The notes: generated by a model not told the origin, from the letters alone. Counted from the first letter of the stretch, positions 42,023 through 51,124 are shown. The stretch is 64,000 nt of DNA from Xenorhabdus vietnamensis (GCF_002127535.1 NZ_MUBJ01000002.1:153234-217233), one strand, 5' to 3'. Numbers and translations: made by a program.

Positions 42023-43963
42023 TTAACCGACTTGCCCATTGTCGAGATGTTTTACACGGCGTTTTACTTCTTCCTGCTTACCTGCGTTGAATGGGCGGGC
42101 ATCCGGGCTACCGAGGTAACCACAAACACGGCGAATAACTGAGACATAGGCTGGATTATGATTGCCGCATCGGGGGCAAATGAAACCTTTACTGGTACAG
42201 GCAAACTCTCCGGTAAAACCGCATTGGTAGCACTCATCAATCGGGGTATTGGTGCCATAGTAAGGCACACGTGAGTAGCTGTAATCCCAGACATCTTCCA
42301 GTGCTTTCAAATTATGTTGCAGATTGGGATACTCGCCGTAGCAAATAAAGCCGCCGTTTGCCAGAGGCGGATAAGGGGCTTCAAAGTCCAGCTTATCGTA
42401 GGGATTGACCTTTTTCTCCACATCTAGATGGAAGCTGTTGGTGTAATAGTCTTTATCGGTAACACCTAGAATCATCCCAAATTCAGCAGTATCCAAACGG
42501 CAGAAGCGATCGCATAAATTCTCGCTTGGCGTGCTGTACAGACTAAACCCATAGCCCGTCTCCAGCTTCCATTGATCGACGGCCTTACGTAAGTGTTTAA
42601 CAATGGAAATGGCTTTTTGTTGGCGCTGCTGATCATCAAAGAGATGAATGTGATTACCATATAACGCGTTTATCGTTTCATGGAGACCAATATAGCCCAA
42701 CGAGATAGAAGCCCGGCCATGTTTGAAAATATCGGCAATATTGTCATCGGCTTTCAGACGTACACCACAAGCACCTTCCATATAGAGGATCGGAGCAACG
42801 CGAGCTTTAGTATTTTCGAGGCGAGAAATTCGGGTCATCAGCGCTTTTTTTGCGAGCAACAAGCGCTGATCCAAAAGTTGCCAAAAATCCGCTTCATTGC
42901 CTTTGGTTTCAAGCACAATGCGGGGAAGGTTGAGGCTGATAACGCCCAAATTATTGCGCCCTTCGTGAATTTGCTGACCGTCTTCCTCATAAACGCCGAG
43001 AAAACTACGGCAGCCCATTGGCGTTTTGAATGATCCTGTCACCTTGATCACTTGATCATAATTGAGAATATCGGGATACATGCGTTTGCTGGCGCACTCC
43101 AGTGCCAATAATTTAATGTCATAATGAGGATCGCCAAACCGATGATTCAATCCATCGCGAATGGCAAAAACCAGTTTAGGGAAAACGGCAGTTTTGCGAT
43201 TTTTTCCCAAACCAGCAATGCGATTGCGCAGAATCGAGATTTGAATCAGACGGGATTCTTTAGTTGTTCCTAGCCCGAAACCGAAAGTGACAAACGGCGT
43301 TTGCCCGTTGGCGGTATGCAGCGTATTGACTTCATATTCCAGAGACTGGAAGGCGTCATAACACTCTTTTTCTGTACGAGCTTCTGCATAGGCTACCTGA
43401 TCTGCAATATTCCACTCTTTGGCAATGGCCAGATGCTTGTCATAACTGGCTTTAACAAAAGGAGCGAGGACTTCATCAATGCGATTAATGGTTGTGCCAC
43501 CATAAATGTGGCTGGCAACTTGCGCGATTATCTGAGCGGTGACCGCAGTGGCAGTGGAAATGGATTTGGGTGGTTCAATTTCCGCATTGCCCATTTTAAA
43601 GCCGTTGGTCAGCATACCCTGTAAATCGATCAGCATACAATTGAACATAGGAAAAAACGGAGCGTAATCCAGATCATGATAGTGAATTTCGCCTTTGTCA
43701 TGTGCCTGCACTACATCATGCGGTAGCATATACCGCTTGGCATATCGTCGGGCGACAATCCCCGCCAATAAATCCCGCTGAGTTGGGATGACCTTACTGT
43801 CTTTATTGGCGTTTTCATTGAGCAAAGATAAATTACGTTGCTCGATCAGGTCACGGATTTCTTGATCCAATTGATCATGCCATTCATGGAAAGCCTGTTC
43901 ACAGGTATTGTCTCTACTAGCATCAACTTGGCGGTCATCCGGCAGCGTCACAACCATTTTCAC
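42023..43963 (-). CDS. nrdD: Anaerobic ribonucleoside-triphosphate reductase lacking the ATP-cone
   Basis: Class III reductase that makes dNTPs without oxygen. The catalytic barrel is well conserved from LLNENANKDSKVIPTQRDLL onward. The C-terminal zinc cysteines (ECYQCGFTGEF, CPRCGNH) and the glycyl-radical loop RRVCGYLGSPDARPFNAGKQEE are intact. E. coli NrdD has about 90 residues with an ATP-cone before the region matching HEWHDQLDQEIRDLIEQ. Here only about 30 unrelated residues precede it (MKMVVTLPDDRQVDASRDN). GTG 43963 has GAGGAG at the ideal 7-base distance, so this short N-terminus looks genuine. The frame is open to ATG 44005. Loss of the ATP-cone should remove overall activity control by ATP/dATP. 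Confidence 0.92.
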   Translation of the reverse strand: MKMVVTLPDDRQVDASRDNTCEQAFHEWHDQLDQEIRDLIEQRNLSLLNENANKDSKVIPTQRDLLAGIVARRYAKRYMLPHDVVQAHDKGEIHYHDLDYAPFFPMFNCMLIDLQGMLTNGFKMGNAEIEPPKSISTATAVTAQIIAQVASHIYGGTTINRIDEVLAPFVKASYDKHLAIAKEWNIADQVAYAEARTEKECYDAFQSLEYEVNTLHTANGQTPFVTFGFGLGTTKESRLIQISILRNRIAGLGKNRKTAVFPKLVFAIRDGLNHRFGDPHYDIKLLALECASKRMYPDILNYDQVIKVTGSFKTPMGCRSFLGVYEEDGQQIHEGRNNLGVISLNLPRIVLETKGNEADFWQLLDQRLLLAKKALMTRISRLENTKARVAPILYMEGACGVRLKADDNIADIFKHGRASISLGYIGLHETINALYGNHIHLFDDQQRQQKAISIVKHLRKAVDQWKLETGYGFSLYSTPSENLCDRFCRLDTAEFGMILGVTDKDYYTNSFHLDVEKKVNPYDKLDFEAPYPPLANGGFICYGEYPNLQHNLKALEDVWDYSYSRVPYYGTNTPIDECYQCGFTGEFACTSKGFICPRCGNHNPAYVSVIRRVCGYLGSPDARPFNAGKQEEVKRRVKHLDNGQVG

Positions 43964-44226
43964 AACATGGCTCCTCAATATGGTATCCACAGGCAAAAAT
44001 GACATGAATGCTCGCTTTTTTGGGATGTGGATAACTTTGTGTATTAATACTATATGTAGTGCATTGCTTTAATTAAAGCACAAGATATAGATTATTTAAG
44101 CCAATATACAACCTGAAAAGTTGATCTGAGACAAAGAAAGAGAAGGTTATCGGGAAATAAAATAGGCAAATAAAGCGGGGATAACAACCCTGATACTGGA
44201 GTTATCAGGGCTGAGAGAACGACAAA

Positions 44227-44613
44227 TCAGCTACGAACGGCGATTGCTTCGATTTCGATTTTCACGTCTTTTGGCAGACGGGCAACTTCAACACATGAAC
44301 GGGCAGGGAATGGCGCATTGTGTTCAGCGAAGAATGCTTCATAAGTTGCGTTCACGGCAGCAAAGTCATTCAGATCTTTAACGAATACCGTGGTTTTTAC
44401 GATATCAGCCACTTTCAAGCCAGATTGTTCAATGATAGCTTTAACGTTTTCCAAAGATTGGCGGGCTTGGGCAGTCACCTCTTCAGGGATAGCTCCGGTT
44501 TTTGGATCAACAGGGATCTGACCGGAAGTGATAACCATGCTGCCCAGATCAACACCCTGAACATAAGGCCCGATTGCTGCTGGTGCATTTTCGGTATGGA
44601 TAGAACGTGACAT
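44227..44613 (-). CDS. ridA: Enamine/imine deaminase RidA
   Basis: YjgF/YER057c/UK114-family enzyme that hydrolyses reactive 2-aminoacrylate and related enamines. The 128 residues carry the family motifs GPYVQGVDLGSMVITSGQIPVD, TTVFVKDLNDFAAVN, catalytic Arg in PARSCVEVARLPKDVKIEIEAIA. An AGGAG site precedes the start. It lies downstream of pyrI on the same strand, the E. coli pyrBI-ridA order. Confidence 0.96.
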   Translation of the reverse strand: MSRSIHTENAPAAIGPYVQGVDLGSMVITSGQIPVDPKTGAIPEEVTAQARQSLENVKAIIEQSGLKVADIVKTTVFVKDLNDFAAVNATYEAFFAEHNAPFPARSCVEVARLPKDVKIEIEAIAVRS

Positions 44614-44761
44614 TAGAAACTCCTGTTTGACGTCTAAATGGAAAAATTTCCTGGATCGCCATTATAGTGATCCTCTGTCCCGCATCAATTGATACAGGAC
44701 ATTCTTATAAATTGTTTGGGCTTATAAATTGTTTGGAATTATAGATTGTTTGAATAGGGGA

Positions 44762-45226
44762 TTAATCGTTATCAATGACGGCCTGACGATCAAACTCTTT
44801 CTCACAGTACTTACAACGCAACACCACATCATCTTTTACTGACATGATATGAAAGCTGCTGTTGACGGGTTCATTATGACTGATGCAATTACTGTTAGGG
44901 CAGACAAGGATACTGTCGATCTGGTCTGGCAGATTGATTGGCATCTTTTTGACTACAATGTAATTTTCGATGTTATTGATTGTAGCGTGTGGCGCATACA
45001 TGGCGAGCTGGTTTGCCTGTTGCTCTGTCAGAAAGGTGTTTTCAATCTTAATCAGATCTTTTTTACCCAGATGATTGGAAGGCAGATTCAGGCCAATGGT
45101 AACGCGCTGGTCTGTTTCGGTGAGTTTGAACAGCGACAATAGCTTAAAGCCGACATGAGCCGGAATGTGATCGATAACTGTGCCACATTTGATGGCTTCT
45201 ACTTGTAGTTGATGGTCTTGTGTCAT
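44762..45226 (-). CDS. pyrI: Aspartate carbamoyltransferase regulatory chain
   Basis: Regulatory subunit that binds CTP/ATP and assembles with PyrB into the allosteric enzyme of pyrimidine synthesis. The 154 residues include the nucleotide-binding domain ([29 protein letters not shown]). The four zinc cysteines are in CPNSNC and CKYCEKEF. It normally follows pyrB directly; here pyrB is about 10.3 kb away on the same strand. The start lies in a 10-base tandem duplication (ATGACACAA twice, starts 45236 and 45226). Only 45226 is in frame. Confidence 0.96.
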   Translation of the reverse strand: MTQDHQLQVEAIKCGTVIDHIPAHVGFKLLSLFKLTETDQRVTIGLNLPSNHLGKKDLIKIENTFLTEQQANQLAMYAPHATINNIENYIVVKKMPINLPDQIDSILVCPNSNCISHNEPVNSSFHIMSVKDDVVLRCKYCEKEFDRQAVIDND

Positions 45227-45236
45227 GTTGTGTCAT

Positions 45237-45262
45237 GAATACCCTTTCGGTATTCCTCCTCC
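45237..45262 (-). promoter_or_regulatory. Hairpin between the pyrI ribosome-binding site and start codon
   Basis: On the minus strand GGAGGAGG (45262-45255) is followed at once by a hairpin GAATACC/GGTATTC (45255-45249 with 45243-45237, 5-base loop). Next come an out-of-frame ATG (45236) and then the pyrI ATG (45226). The strong site can reach the starts only if the hairpin is bypassed or stacked. Confidence 0.55.
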
Positions 45263-45480
45263 AGATATTAGGGGATCAAGGAAATCGGTTTATTTTGTCA
45301 CAGACGATTTGGCATTTCACCTGATTAACTTTTTAATTTTAAAGACGATTTAATTTAAAAAACGATTTAATTCAGTAATAAAAAATAAATAAAATTTGAT
45401 GCTTTCCACTTGTGTTGCTAACCTGTAAATACATTGTTATTTAAATAATTCAGTTCCAATATTACAGCGTAAGGTCTAAC

Positions 45481-46218
45481 ATGTTGCTTTCTATTTCTTC
45501 TGAAAATATAGATCTGAAAAAAAATTCTGCGGAAAAGATCCCAGTAACAACAGGTTTTGATTGAAAAATAATTAATAGAATTCCCATTTATGAATGTGGT
45601 GAGTCTTTAGAAAAAATTACTTATTCAGATAAATTAAAACAGACATCAGTTTATTATATTGCGGGAATAAAAGGTGCCATTGAATATTGCATGGTGAGGA
45701 AAAGTGTGGCTGAGAAATTAGTGATGGCATCGCAATTACTTCCTTCCCATTTAGGGATTTTAGTATTGGATGGTTGGCGCTCACGGGAAACCCAACAGGC
45801 ATTGCAAGATAAAACACAGGCAAAAATAGCGGCTCAATATACTGAATTATCCACTGAAGAACAGCAGAGACTATTGCAGCAATTTGTAGCTCCAGCGTCT
45901 GTAGAGAAAAATCAAGTCAGCCCCCATCTAACGGGAGGATCCGTGGATGTTACTCTCTTCAATATGGAATCTGGTCATGTACTGTTTTTGGGAACAGAGT
46001 TTGACGAGGTGAGTGAACTTTCTTACACCGCAGCATTAGAAAAAGCGCCAGAAAACAATATGCCTGCCACGTTATATCGCCGATTACTGTATCAAGCCAT
46101 GACACAAGTGGGGTTCACCAACTTACCGACTGAATGGTGGCATTATGATTACGGTAACTCCATGTGGGCATTTTATAAAAACCGTCCTGCTATTTATGGT
46201 GCAATAAATGAAATTTAA
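45481..46218 (+). pseudogene. VanX-type D-Ala-D-Ala dipeptidase interrupted by an in-frame TGA
   Basis: From ATG 45481 (AAGG site 6 bases upstream) the frame reads MLLSISSENIDLKK...TTGFD, meets TGA at 45562-45564, and continues in the same frame as INRIPIYECGESLEK into the conserved domain, ending at 46218. The full frame has 245 codons, the size of peptidase family M15D. The zinc motif is SPHLTGGSVDVTL (His about 148, Asp about 155), with EWWHYDYG (Glu and His about 218-221) and DGWRSRETQQAL. Downstream ATG 45691 gives a 175-residue fragment without the N-terminal strands. Either a nonsense pseudogene, read-through, or a sequence error. DUF819 permease follows, suggesting dipeptide recycling. 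Confidence 0.75.
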
Positions 46219-46295
46219 TTTTTAATAAATAAATAATTTAATGGGGCAGTGTGTAAACATTTTATTTTTTATTTGGATAAATATCAGGATAAATA

Positions 46296-47507
46296 ATGAA
46301 AAACACATTAATTAGTGATGATAACTCATTAATGCTCTGGGCTTTTATTATGATTGCTGTTGCTGCTGCCATAATGTCTGAGCAGCGTTTCAAATGGGCA
46401 TCTAAAATACCGGGAGCTGTGATTGCATTGGTAATTGCTGTCTTTGCTTCCAATGTAAATATTATTCCTACCGAAGCGTCGGTTTACGATGCTGTTTGGG
46501 AGTATATCTTGCCATTGGCAATCCCCCTATTATTATTCAAAACGAACTTGCACAGCATTCTTAAAGAAAGTGGACGGTTACTAATTATTTTCCTGATTTC
46601 TTCCGTTGCTACCATGATTGGTGCAATCGTTTCTTTCTGGCTTTTCAGAGCTTACATACCCGAATTAGATAAGATCAGTGGCATGATATCCGCTTCTTAC
46701 ACAGGAGGAGGTGTTAACTTTGCGGCAATGGCTGCCAAGCTGGAGACTTCCCAAAGCATGGTGGCATCGACCATTGTTGCTGATCATTTTATGATGGCAG
46801 CCTATTTTATTATCCTGATGGTCTTATCCGGTTGGGGAGTAGCGAGAAAATTCTGGGGCAGTCCCTATACTGACATGGTTGAAAATATACCTGATTTGGA
46901 TAAATCCCAGACGTTAGCAGCCACTTATTGGAAACCGAAAAATATAGCCTTGAAAGACATTGCCTTATCGCTGGCATGGTCGATTTTTATCGTCGCGCTG
47001 TCATTTCATCTTTCATCGTGGTTAAAAAGTCTGCTTGGACAACCAAATAATATTTACCAAGAGCTGATTTTCAGCCTGATTTCCGACAAATATCTGCTGC
47101 TTACTACTGTCACTTTTATTATCGTCTCGATATTTAGAAAGACATTCAGCAAACTGAACAGTACTCAGGAATTGGGTACTTATGCCATCTATATGTTCTT
47201 TGTGGTGATTGGCATACCCGCTTCCATTCAAGCCATCATCAATCATGCGCCACTACTATTTGCGTTCGTTTTTGTGATTGCCATGATCAACTTGATCCTG
47301 ACTTTTGCTGTGGGCAAAGTGTTTAAATTCAGCCTTGAAGAAAGCATTCTGGCGTGCAATGCCAATATCGGCGGGCCAACTACTGCCGCTGCAATGGCAA
47401 TCAGCCGTGGTTGGATCAATCTGGTCGGCCCGATAATGGTGATTGGTACGGTCGGTTACGTGATTGGCAACTATGTGGGGACGTTTGTTTATTTCGTCGT
47501 GGGATGA
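46296..47507 (+). CDS. DUF819 family membrane protein (putative permease)
   Basis: 403-residue integral membrane protein with about eleven hydrophobic segments and the DUF819 landmarks SYTGGGVNFAAMA and CNANIGGPTTAAAMA. These two similar glycine-rich motifs suggest an inverted-repeat transporter fold. No substrate is established. Its position behind a dipeptidase gene suggests peptide or amino-acid transport. A hairpin at 47541-47568 follows. Confidence 0.82.
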   Translation: MKNTLISDDNSLMLWAFIMIAVAAAIMSEQRFKWASKIPGAVIALVIAVFASNVNIIPTEASVYDAVWEYILPLAIPLLLFKTNLHSILKESGRLLIIFLISSVATMIGAIVSFWLFRAYIPELDKISGMISASYTGGGVNFAAMAAKLETSQSMVASTIVADHFMMAAYFIILMVLSGWGVARKFWGSPYTDMVENIPDLDKSQTLAATYWKPKNIALKDIALSLAWSIFIVALSFHLSSWLKSLLGQPNNIYQELIFSLISDKYLLLTTVTFIIVSIFRKTFSKLNSTQELGTYAIYMFFVVIGIPASIQAIINHAPLLFAFVFVIAMINLILTFAVGKVFKFSLEESILACNANIGGPTTAAAMAISRGWINLVGPIMVIGTVGYVIGNYVGTFVYFVVG

Positions 47508-47540
47508 AATAGAAGAATGAAATAGCGGAATGAAAATGAA

Positions 47541-47568
47541 CAAGTGCAGCTAATAGCGCTGCAACTTG
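47541..47568. repeat. Short palindrome, possible repeat-family member
   Basis: CAAGTGCAGC (47541-47550) pairs with GCTGCAACTTG (47558-47568) with one bulged base. The right arm and flank (GCTGCAACTTGAAA) recur at 57391-57404. It lies between convergent genes and may also terminate transcription. Confidence 0.55.
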
Positions 47569-47588
47569 AAAAATAGTGGGAATAAACC

Positions 47589-48332
47589 TTAATAAATACA
47601 CGACGCTATAGATACATCAGATGAAAAATCTATTATGTTGAAACCAAAGCCTTTTGATATTTTGACGGTATCTATACCTGGTAGCCACTGGAATACAACA
47701 GCGGGAGCAACACAGGTTGTCATTGTATTATGATACCAAACACGTGCAGTATGAGCATGCCCGCTGCCGATGAACTTGACTTCATATTTCTCACAAAGAG
47801 CCAATAATTCTTTACCATTATTTAACATGCAGATATCTACAAGTGGTATACCCACAGGAATAGCATGGTGATGCATGAATATGGCGATATTAGCATTGCT
47901 ATTTTTAATAATTTTTCTTTCTAATTCAGCTAAGTTAGTTTCGGATATAAAACCGAAATCTTCACCTTCAACAACAGTATCGACTGAAATAAAATGCCAG
48001 GATTTATTTTTATATTCGTGGGAATTGATAATATACTGGTTTTGTTCTTCTGAGAGAGCGATATCAAAGTTATTCTTGAGGTCATGATTACCCAATATCG
48101 CTATATAAGGTGTCTTTAGTGACTCCATTTTTTGCAAAAAGTATCTGTAGGCATCGACATCTCCATCATTTGCAATATCACCGGATACAATAATTAGCTC
48201 TATTTCAGTAAGTGTTTTTATTCTGCATATTTCATCACAAACAAAATCAAAATTTTCATAAGGATTTACATCAAACATTTTTTGATCGCGATTTCGGGTT
48301 AAATGTATGTCTGTTAAGTGAATAACTTTCAT
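47589..48332 (-). CDS. Calcineurin-like metallophosphoesterase
   Basis: 247 residues with all five metallophosphatase blocks: LTDIH (7-11), SGDIAND, LGNHDLK (about 81-87), FMHHHAIP and GSGHAHTARVW. This resembles the class III cyclic-nucleotide phosphodiesterases (CpdA type). The substrate may be a cyclic nucleotide or another phosphodiester. Its start overlaps the upstream VUT-family gene by 4 bases, so it is the last gene of a four-gene minus-strand operon that begins with an XRE regulator at 50170. Confidence 0.85.
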   Translation of the reverse strand: MKVIHLTDIHLTRNRDQKMFDVNPYENFDFVCDEICRIKTLTEIELIIVSGDIANDGDVDAYRYFLQKMESLKTPYIAILGNHDLKNNFDIALSEEQNQYIINSHEYKNKSWHFISVDTVVEGEDFGFISETNLAELERKIIKNSNANIAIFMHHHAIPVGIPLVDICMLNNGKELLALCEKYEVKFIGSGHAHTARVWYHNTMTTCVAPAVVFQWLPGIDTVKISKGFGFNIIDFSSDVSIASCIY

Positions 48333-49027
48333 TTTTTATTACCTCTGAAAAGAAACGGATTGTATGATATGTTCCAATCGTAAGTATCAGTTGATTCTAA
48401 TTTTTTTATTTTATCTGCTAAGAAAATGCCTATCGGTAGAAGAATGATGGACATGATAACTTTATAAAACCATGTTGTTGCGATTATGGTCACTAATTCA
48501 TTAAAGCTGTATTTTGACGAGAGGCTTATAGGATATGCTGATAGTAGAAGAGCGGCTTGAGTAATCATTGAAGCAATGATATACCGGATGAAAAAAAATC
48601 GACCAAGAAAGACTTTTTTCAAGGTAGAGATCACAAACCCATTGATAAAATAAGCAATAGGTACAGAAGTCCACGTTCCTACCATCACTCGCCAGAACTC
48701 ACCAAACAATGCTCTGAAATTCATTGATATTTGGTTGTTTTCTGGCTGTGCGTGCGATGCGGCGAAGATAATCATGACAAAAATTGATTGGCACAGCACT
48801 ATTATCCAGACAGTGTTGACTCCTTGCCTATATCCATAAACTTCTGTCTGAATTGTTGATATTAGGAAATAAAAAGAGAATAAAATCCCACTGAATGTGA
48901 TTTTAAAACCACCAAAGTCTAGAGTTTTATAGACGAGAACATCACAAGTCACCATTATTGTGACAGATAAAGCAACAAATAGGGAATCATATTTGAATTT
49001 TGTTTTATTGGAATAAGAGGAGGTCAC
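48329..49027 (-). CDS. VUT-family (YhhQ-like) membrane protein
   Basis: 232 residues with about six membrane helices. The family hallmark is ISTIQTEVYGYRQGVN (consensus TEVYGY followed by basic residues). YhhQ and related proteins import queuosine precursors such as preQ0 in E. coli. This protein is clearly in the family but divergent, and its cargo need not be the same. It overlaps the phosphoesterase gene by 4 bases and the upstream unknown gene by 4 bases, so the three are translated as a unit. Confidence 0.75.
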   Translation of the reverse strand: MTSSYSNKTKFKYDSLFVALSVTIMVTCDVLVYKTLDFGGFKITFSGILFSFYFLISTIQTEVYGYRQGVNTVWIIVLCQSIFVMIIFAASHAQPENNQISMNFRALFGEFWRVMVGTWTSVPIAYFINGFVISTLKKVFLGRFFFIRYIIASMITQAALLLSAYPISLSSKYSFNELVTIIATTWFYKVIMSIILLPIGIFLADKIKKLESTDTYDWNISYNPFLFRGNKK

Positions 49028-49506
49028 TTTATTACCTTTAACTTCGTAGGGTTAGATGATTTTATTTTTTCTGCTCTTGAAATTTCATCAGAAATTTTTC
49101 TTCCGTCTTTTAAGCCAGACATATAGGCTATTCTTACAAGGCTTGTCGGATCTAATTTATCTACTATATCCTGATCTATAAGTAATTCTTTTCCACTTAT
49201 TTCACGGCGATAATAAGCATTTTGTATTGTGAATGAAAGGTCTCGTCTCTCCTCTATTATTTCAAATTTCTGTTTTTCTCTCATATCATACTCTTCAAAC
49301 TGGGTTATAAATATGATGTCAGCAGGGTTTATATTATATAATAATTCACTATCAAAAATATCTTCTACAGTGGCTTTTATACATGTATGAGTACCTAATT
49401 CTTTCAAAATATAAAATCCATTATCTTTTATTGGTTCGAATCTTTGTAAACTATATATATATCGAGGTTTAAATGTTTTTTTGAAAAAATCAATTATTTT
49501 ACTCAT
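49024..49506 (-). CDS. Unknown protein in the XRE-VUT-phosphoesterase operon
   Basis: 160 residues from ATG 49506 (AGGA 8 bases upstream); an ATG at 49515 sits in the ribosome-binding site. I do not recognise it. It is soluble, charged and low in Cys, begins MSKIIDFFKKTFKPRYIYSLQ and ends with a Lys-rich helix (AEKIKSSNPTKLKVIK). It has a central DIIFITQFEEYDMREKQKFEIIEE segment and no membrane helix. The AT-rich codon use matches its operon partners. Confidence 0.7.
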   Translation of the reverse strand: MSKIIDFFKKTFKPRYIYSLQRFEPIKDNGFYILKELGTHTCIKATVEDIFDSELLYNINPADIIFITQFEEYDMREKQKFEIIEERRDLSFTIQNAYYRREISGKELLIDQDIVDKLDPTSLVRIAYMSGLKDGRKISDEISRAEKIKSSNPTKLKVIK

Positions 49507-49516
49507 GATAAACATC

Positions 49517-50170
49517 CTATTTTAATTTTTTAATTGATTTAATCACAACTCCAATTATTGTGTAATTATGAGTTAATATAGTTTTAGGTTCGCTTTCAAT
49601 TCCTAATATCGAAAAATAAATTCCACTTTCACCTACAAAAACTTGTCTAAAACAAATAGGGGCATCTTTAATTTTGACGAGAACGACATCACTGTCACAA
49701 AAACTTTCGGTTTTAGAGACAATTGCAATCGTGTTGCTGTCGAAGTACGGGGATAATAGATTGTTTGAAAATTCTACTGCGAAAAGAGAGTGTTCATTAT
49801 GACTATTAGTACTTATTTTGTATAAATTTAAATTAACTATTTTTCCGGCTATATAGCTATCCAAATCACCATAACGGACTAGCGATATTGTTGAAATAAT
49901 TTCTTCATTTTCATTTGATTTATACAATTTATTGTCGGTAATTTCGCCAATATTTACACCGAATACATCAGCAATGGATAAAATAGTCGCGATAGTAGGA
50001 TTTCCAACACCGCGTCTGAGGCTGTTGATAGTCGCAATTCCCAGACCTGTCAATTTGCTTAGAGTTTGCGGATCTATATTGTTTTTTTTCATCAAAAAAT
50101 CAATATTTTGTGCAATATTGGATAACAGTGTATCAGATTCTGTTGTTTTTTTATTGTTCGATTCTTGCAT
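49517..50170 (-). CDS. XRE-family regulator with LexA/S24-like C-terminal domain
   Basis: 217 residues. An N-terminal helix-turn-helix (about 14-80, NIDPQTLSKLTGLGIATINSLRRGVGNPTIATILSIAD) is followed by a domain resembling the S24/LexA fold (FAVEFSNNLLSPYFDSNTIAIVSK, DSDVVLVKIKDAPICFRQVF). The catalytic Ser of S24 peptidases (GDSM-type motif) is replaced by NNLL, and the Lys position looks like Arg. This domain is therefore probably for dimerisation or ligand sensing, without self-cleavage. First gene of the operon; likely autoregulator. Confidence 0.8.
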   Translation of the reverse strand: MQESNNKKTTESDTLLSNIAQNIDFLMKKNNIDPQTLSKLTGLGIATINSLRRGVGNPTIATILSIADVFGVNIGEITDNKLYKSNENEEIISTISLVRYGDLDSYIAGKIVNLNLYKISTNSHNEHSLFAVEFSNNLLSPYFDSNTIAIVSKTESFCDSDVVLVKIKDAPICFRQVFVGESGIYFSILGIESEPKTILTHNYTIIGVVIKSIKKLK

Positions 50171-50668
50171 TATATCATCTCTTTGATAATATATTATCGT
50201 GCGTTGATATTCATAACCTAATCTTATCTATTGGGGTTTGGTAATACAAGTGCTTAGCATCAGGGGAATTTAGCGTTAATGTTGGACACTAAGGAAGGGA
50301 TATGAAAGAAAGGAATCATATCTGTATAGTGGAAAGTGTGATTTTTGTGTCGAAAAACAGTATCTTTACTCGTTATGTTCAAAATTTATCTACGGAACAT
50401 AACGAGTAACTCATGTTAAAACTCAAAATATGAGGGGTTATTATGATGATTCCAGATAAAAATAATAGTCAGAGGTTTTATCAGATTGATTGATTAATGC
50501 TTATATTAATATTTAGTTATGTTATGATTTTTTATGAATATTAAGACATTAATAGCTACAAAGTTTTATTATTTAGATTCATTTTATTTTTTTGCAAATC
50601 TTTAATTATAATATTGGAATTATTTAGAAAATTCGCAAAAAAATCTGACCTAATTATTAAGAAATAAC
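50171..50668. other. Divergent regulatory region between the XRE operon and the acetyltransferase gene
   Basis: About 500 AT-rich bases contain the promoters of two divergent transcription units. TGATAATATATTATC with imperfect symmetry at about 50185-50199 could be an operator of the XRE regulator. A 13-base near-repeat CTCGTTATGTTC / GAACATAACGAG (about 50373-50384 and 50397-50408) forms an inverted repeat. No gene was recognised. Confidence 0.4.
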
Positions 50669-51124
50669 ATGAATATCAATATATTAATTGAAGACCTTAA
50701 TGAAAATAACCTGTCTGTATGGATAACATTGCGGGAGCAACTGTGGCCTCACCATACAAAGGAAGCCCATCAGGCCGATGGGGAAAGCATTATTTCTTCC
50801 CGTAACTTAGTGTCATTTATTGCACTAGATGAAGAGGGGAACGGGCTTGGCTTTGCGGATGCATCAATCAGACATGACTATGTAAATGGTTGTAACAGTA
50901 GCCCTGTAGTTTTTTTGGAAGGGATTTTTGTTTCTCCAACATATAGAAAATGCGGGATAGCTAAGATATTAGTGGATGAAGTGCAATCTTGGGGAATTAA
51001 AAAAGGGTGTAAGGAACTGGCATCTGATACCGGATTGGATAATGTTGTGTCGCAAAAGGCACACATTGGACTGGGATTTCAGATGACTGAAAAGGTCGTT
51101 TTCTTTAAAAAAGAATTAAATTAG
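50669..51124 (+). CDS. AAC(6')-I-like aminoglycoside N-acetyltransferase
   Basis: 151-residue GNAT protein close in pattern to the chromosomal AAC(6') enzymes of Acinetobacter and enterobacteria: LREQLWPHHTKEAH, ADASIRHDYVNGCNSSPVVFLEGIFVSPTYRKCGIAKILV (acetyl-CoA loop RKCGIA), ELASDTGLDNVVSQKAH, GLGFQMTEKVVFFKK. It is predicted to acetylate the 6'-amino group of aminoglycosides. Whether it confers resistance when expressed at native levels is unknown. Confidence 0.85.
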   Translation: MNINILIEDLNENNLSVWITLREQLWPHHTKEAHQADGESIISSRNLVSFIALDEEGNGLGFADASIRHDYVNGCNSSPVVFLEGIFVSPTYRKCGIAKILVDEVQSWGIKKGCKELASDTGLDNVVSQKAHIGLGFQMTEKVVFFKKELN

